Below, piece by piece: positions 6,574 through 7,736 of a stretch of 7,736 bases of DNA (the first letter of the stretch is position 1; each line of letters begins with the position of its first letter). The notes beneath the pieces were generated by a model. The model was not told the origin of the DNA. It ran no database searches and was given only the letters and a program-made list of their open reading frames with translations. A program made the translations under genes and the position numbers. The stretch is from Rhodospirillales bacterium (GTDB lineage: Bacteria; Pseudomonadota; Alphaproteobacteria; UBA9219): contig JAATFY010000095.1 of the NCBI GenBank assembly GCA_015654915.1, positions 1 to 7,736 of the forward strand. The letters run 5' to 3'.

Positions 6574-6585
6574 GTCCTCATGTCC
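6572..6585 (+). repeat. 8-bp-spaced direct repeat containing two ATGs at the radA start
   Basis: ATGTCC occurs at 6572-6577 and again at 6580-6585, separated by TC, as would arise from tandem duplication of an 8-bp unit. Because 8 is not a multiple of three, the two ATGs are in different frames; only the second reads RadA. Confidence 0.6.
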
Positions 6586-7736
6586 AAGCCCTCCTCCCAG
6601 TTTGTCTGCCAGAATTGCGGTTCATCCCATCCCAAATGGGGCGGGCGTTGCGAGGGCCGCGGCGGCTGGAACACCCTTGTCGAGGAAACTATCGCCAGCG
6701 GGCCGCCGAAGGGCCTTGGCAGCGCCAAAAGCAAGGGCGGCAAGGGCAACCGCATCGAATTCGTGCCCCTGAAAGGGGTCGAACGCGCCCTGCCCCGCCG
6801 CCTCTCTAATATCGGGGAATTCGACCGTGTGGTGGGCGGCGGCCTCGTGCCTGGCTCGGCCACCCTCGTCGGCGGCGACCCGGGCATCGGCAAATCCACC
6901 ATCCTGCTGCAGGTCGTCTGCCAGCTCGCGAAACAACACCGCGTCGCCTACATCTCGGGCGAAGAGGCCATCGATCAGGTGCGCTTACGCGCCGCGCGTC
7001 TCGGCGTTTCCGACGTGCAATGCGAACTGGCCAGCGCCACCTCCGTTCGCGATATCGTAACGGCGGTCGACGACAACAACGCGCCCGACGTTCTGATCAT
7101 CGATTCCATCCAGACCATGTATGTCGATACGCTTGACAGCGCGCCGGGCACCGTCGCGCAAGTCCGCACCAGCGCGCAGGAACTGATCCGCGTTGCCAAG
7201 AAACGCGATATTTCCGTGATCCTCGTCGGCCATGTGACGAAGGAAGGCACCATCGCTGGCCCGCGCGTGCTTGAGCACATGGTCGATACGGTTCTTTATC
7301 TGGAGGGCGACCGCGGCCATCAGTTCCGCGTTTTGCGCGGCGTCAAAAACCGTTTTGGTCCCACGGACGAAATCGGCGTGTTCGAGATGACCGACAAAGG
7401 CCTGATGGAAGTCGCCAATCCTTCGGCGCTGTTTCTCGCCGACCGGCGCGGCGATACATCCGGCGCCGCCGTCTTCGCGGGCCTCGAAGGGACGCGGCCG
7501 GTGCTTGTGGAAATTCAGGCGCTGGTCGCGCCCACATCCTACGGCACGCCGCGCCGCGCCGTTATCGGCTGGGACAGCGGACGGCTTGCGATGGTTTTGG
7601 CGGTTCTGGAAGCGCGCTGCGGTGTCACGTTCGGCACCAACGATTGTTACCTGAATGTCGCGGGTGGCTTGCGCCTAACCGAACCCTCCGCCGACGTGGC
7701 CGTTGCCGGTGCGTTTCTGTCATCCATCTCTGGCGA
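6580..7736 (+). CDS. radA: DNA repair protein RadA (Sms), 3'-truncated by window edge, altered zinc finger
   Basis: RecA-like ATPase that helps process recombination intermediates, with a C-terminal Lon-like domain. About 385 of roughly 450 residues are visible with no internal stop or frameshift. Domains: an N-terminal zinc finger at 10-27 with Cys10, Cys13 and Cys24 in the usual places, but Arg27 (codon CGC 6658-6660) where the family has the fourth Cys (CEGR instead of CEGC, followed by the normal GGWNTL); Walker A GDPGIGKST (99-107); SGEEAIDQVRLRA; Walker B VLIIDS (171-176); the RadA-specific KNRFG (256-260); then the Lon-like domain from about 280, including ALVAPTSYGTPRR. ATG 6580 is the only plausible in-frame start, because an in-frame TGA lies at 6544-6546. 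The best ribosome site, AGGGAA (6562-6567), is 12 bases upstream of it but ideally placed for an out-of-frame ATG at 6572. Confidence 0.95.
   Translation, partial: MSKPSSQFVCQNCGSSHPKWGGRCEGRGGWNTLVEETIASGPPKGLGSAKSKGGKGNRIEFVPLKGVERALPRRLSNIGEFDRVVGGGLVPGSATLVGGDPGIGKSTILLQVVCQLAKQHRVAYISGEEAIDQVRLRAARLGVSDVQCELASATSVRDIVTAVDDNNAPDVLIIDSIQTMYVDTLDSAPGTVAQVRTSAQELIRVAKKRDISVILVGHVTKEGTIAGPRVLEHMVDTVLYLEGDRGHQFRVLRGVKNRFGPTDEIGVFEMTDKGLMEVANPSALFLADRRGDTSGAAVFAGLEGTRPVLVEIQALVAPTSYGTPRRAVIGWDSGRLAMVLAVLEARCGVTFGTNDCYLNVAGGLRLTEPSADVAVAGAFLSSISG

Noticed and set aside
5996..6579. Insertion sequence or integrated element carrying the AT-rich gene
   Set aside because: No transposase, terminal inverted repeats, target-site duplication or integrase is visible at the borders. 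mlaF ends normally and radA begins normally, so only composition hints at transfer.
6572..6772. 66-codon gene starting at the upstream ATG with the best-placed ribosome site
   Set aside because: It lies inside radA in another frame, is low-complexity Ala/Arg/Pro-rich and has no motif. It is reported only as a possible decoy start.

Overview
The window looks like part of an alphaproteobacterial chromosome. The MlaE/MlaF and RadA proteins are alphaproteobacterial in style, most genes are GC-rich (two sample lines of mlaF count 63% and 68% GC), and from memory an MlaE-MlaF pair next to radA is a common arrangement in Rhodospirillales-like genomes. No rRNA or other marker allows a firmer placement. 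No tRNA, CRISPR array, insertion sequence or phage gene was seen.

Layout. (1) 1-609: the 3' two thirds of a cysteine synthase (cysK), plus strand, cut by the window edge. (2) 611-3091: a two-gene minus-strand operon facing cysK tail to tail, glf (UDP-galactopyranose mutase) followed by a putative CgeB-like glycosyltransferase. Together they suggest synthesis of a galactofuranose-containing surface glycan. (3) 3092-3292: an AT-rich divergent control region with a perfect TATAAT, a perfect 15-bp palindrome just upstream of it and two near-identical 11-bp repeats. (4) 3293-4243: a secreted protein with a signal peptide, a beta-repeat-like stalk, a short collagen-like Gly-X-Y stretch and a cysteine-rich C-terminal domain. 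(5) 4244-4438: a short gap with overlapping hairpins and a TTGACA promoter. (6) 4439-6526: mlaE, mlaF and an unrecognised small membrane protein, packed as a tight operon with 1-base spacings or overlaps. (7) 6580-7736: the 5' part of radA, cut by the window edge.

How the genes fit together. CysK (sulfur assimilation) and RadA (recombination repair) are housekeeping genes. Between them lie envelope functions: glycan synthesis, a secreted collagen-like protein and a lipid ABC transporter core. The membrane-protein gene after mlaF is the compositional outlier at about 42% GC, yet it is translationally coupled to mlaF by a TAGTG overlap.

The points most worth a second look are: RadA has lost the fourth cysteine of its otherwise invariant C4 zinc finger (Arg27); the radA start region carries an 8-bp ATG-containing direct repeat that misplaces the Shine-Dalgarno; the AT-rich membrane gene sits where an MCE-domain gene might be expected; and the collagen-like gene has an unusual promoter. 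I do not see a clearly new multi-gene defence or mobile system here.
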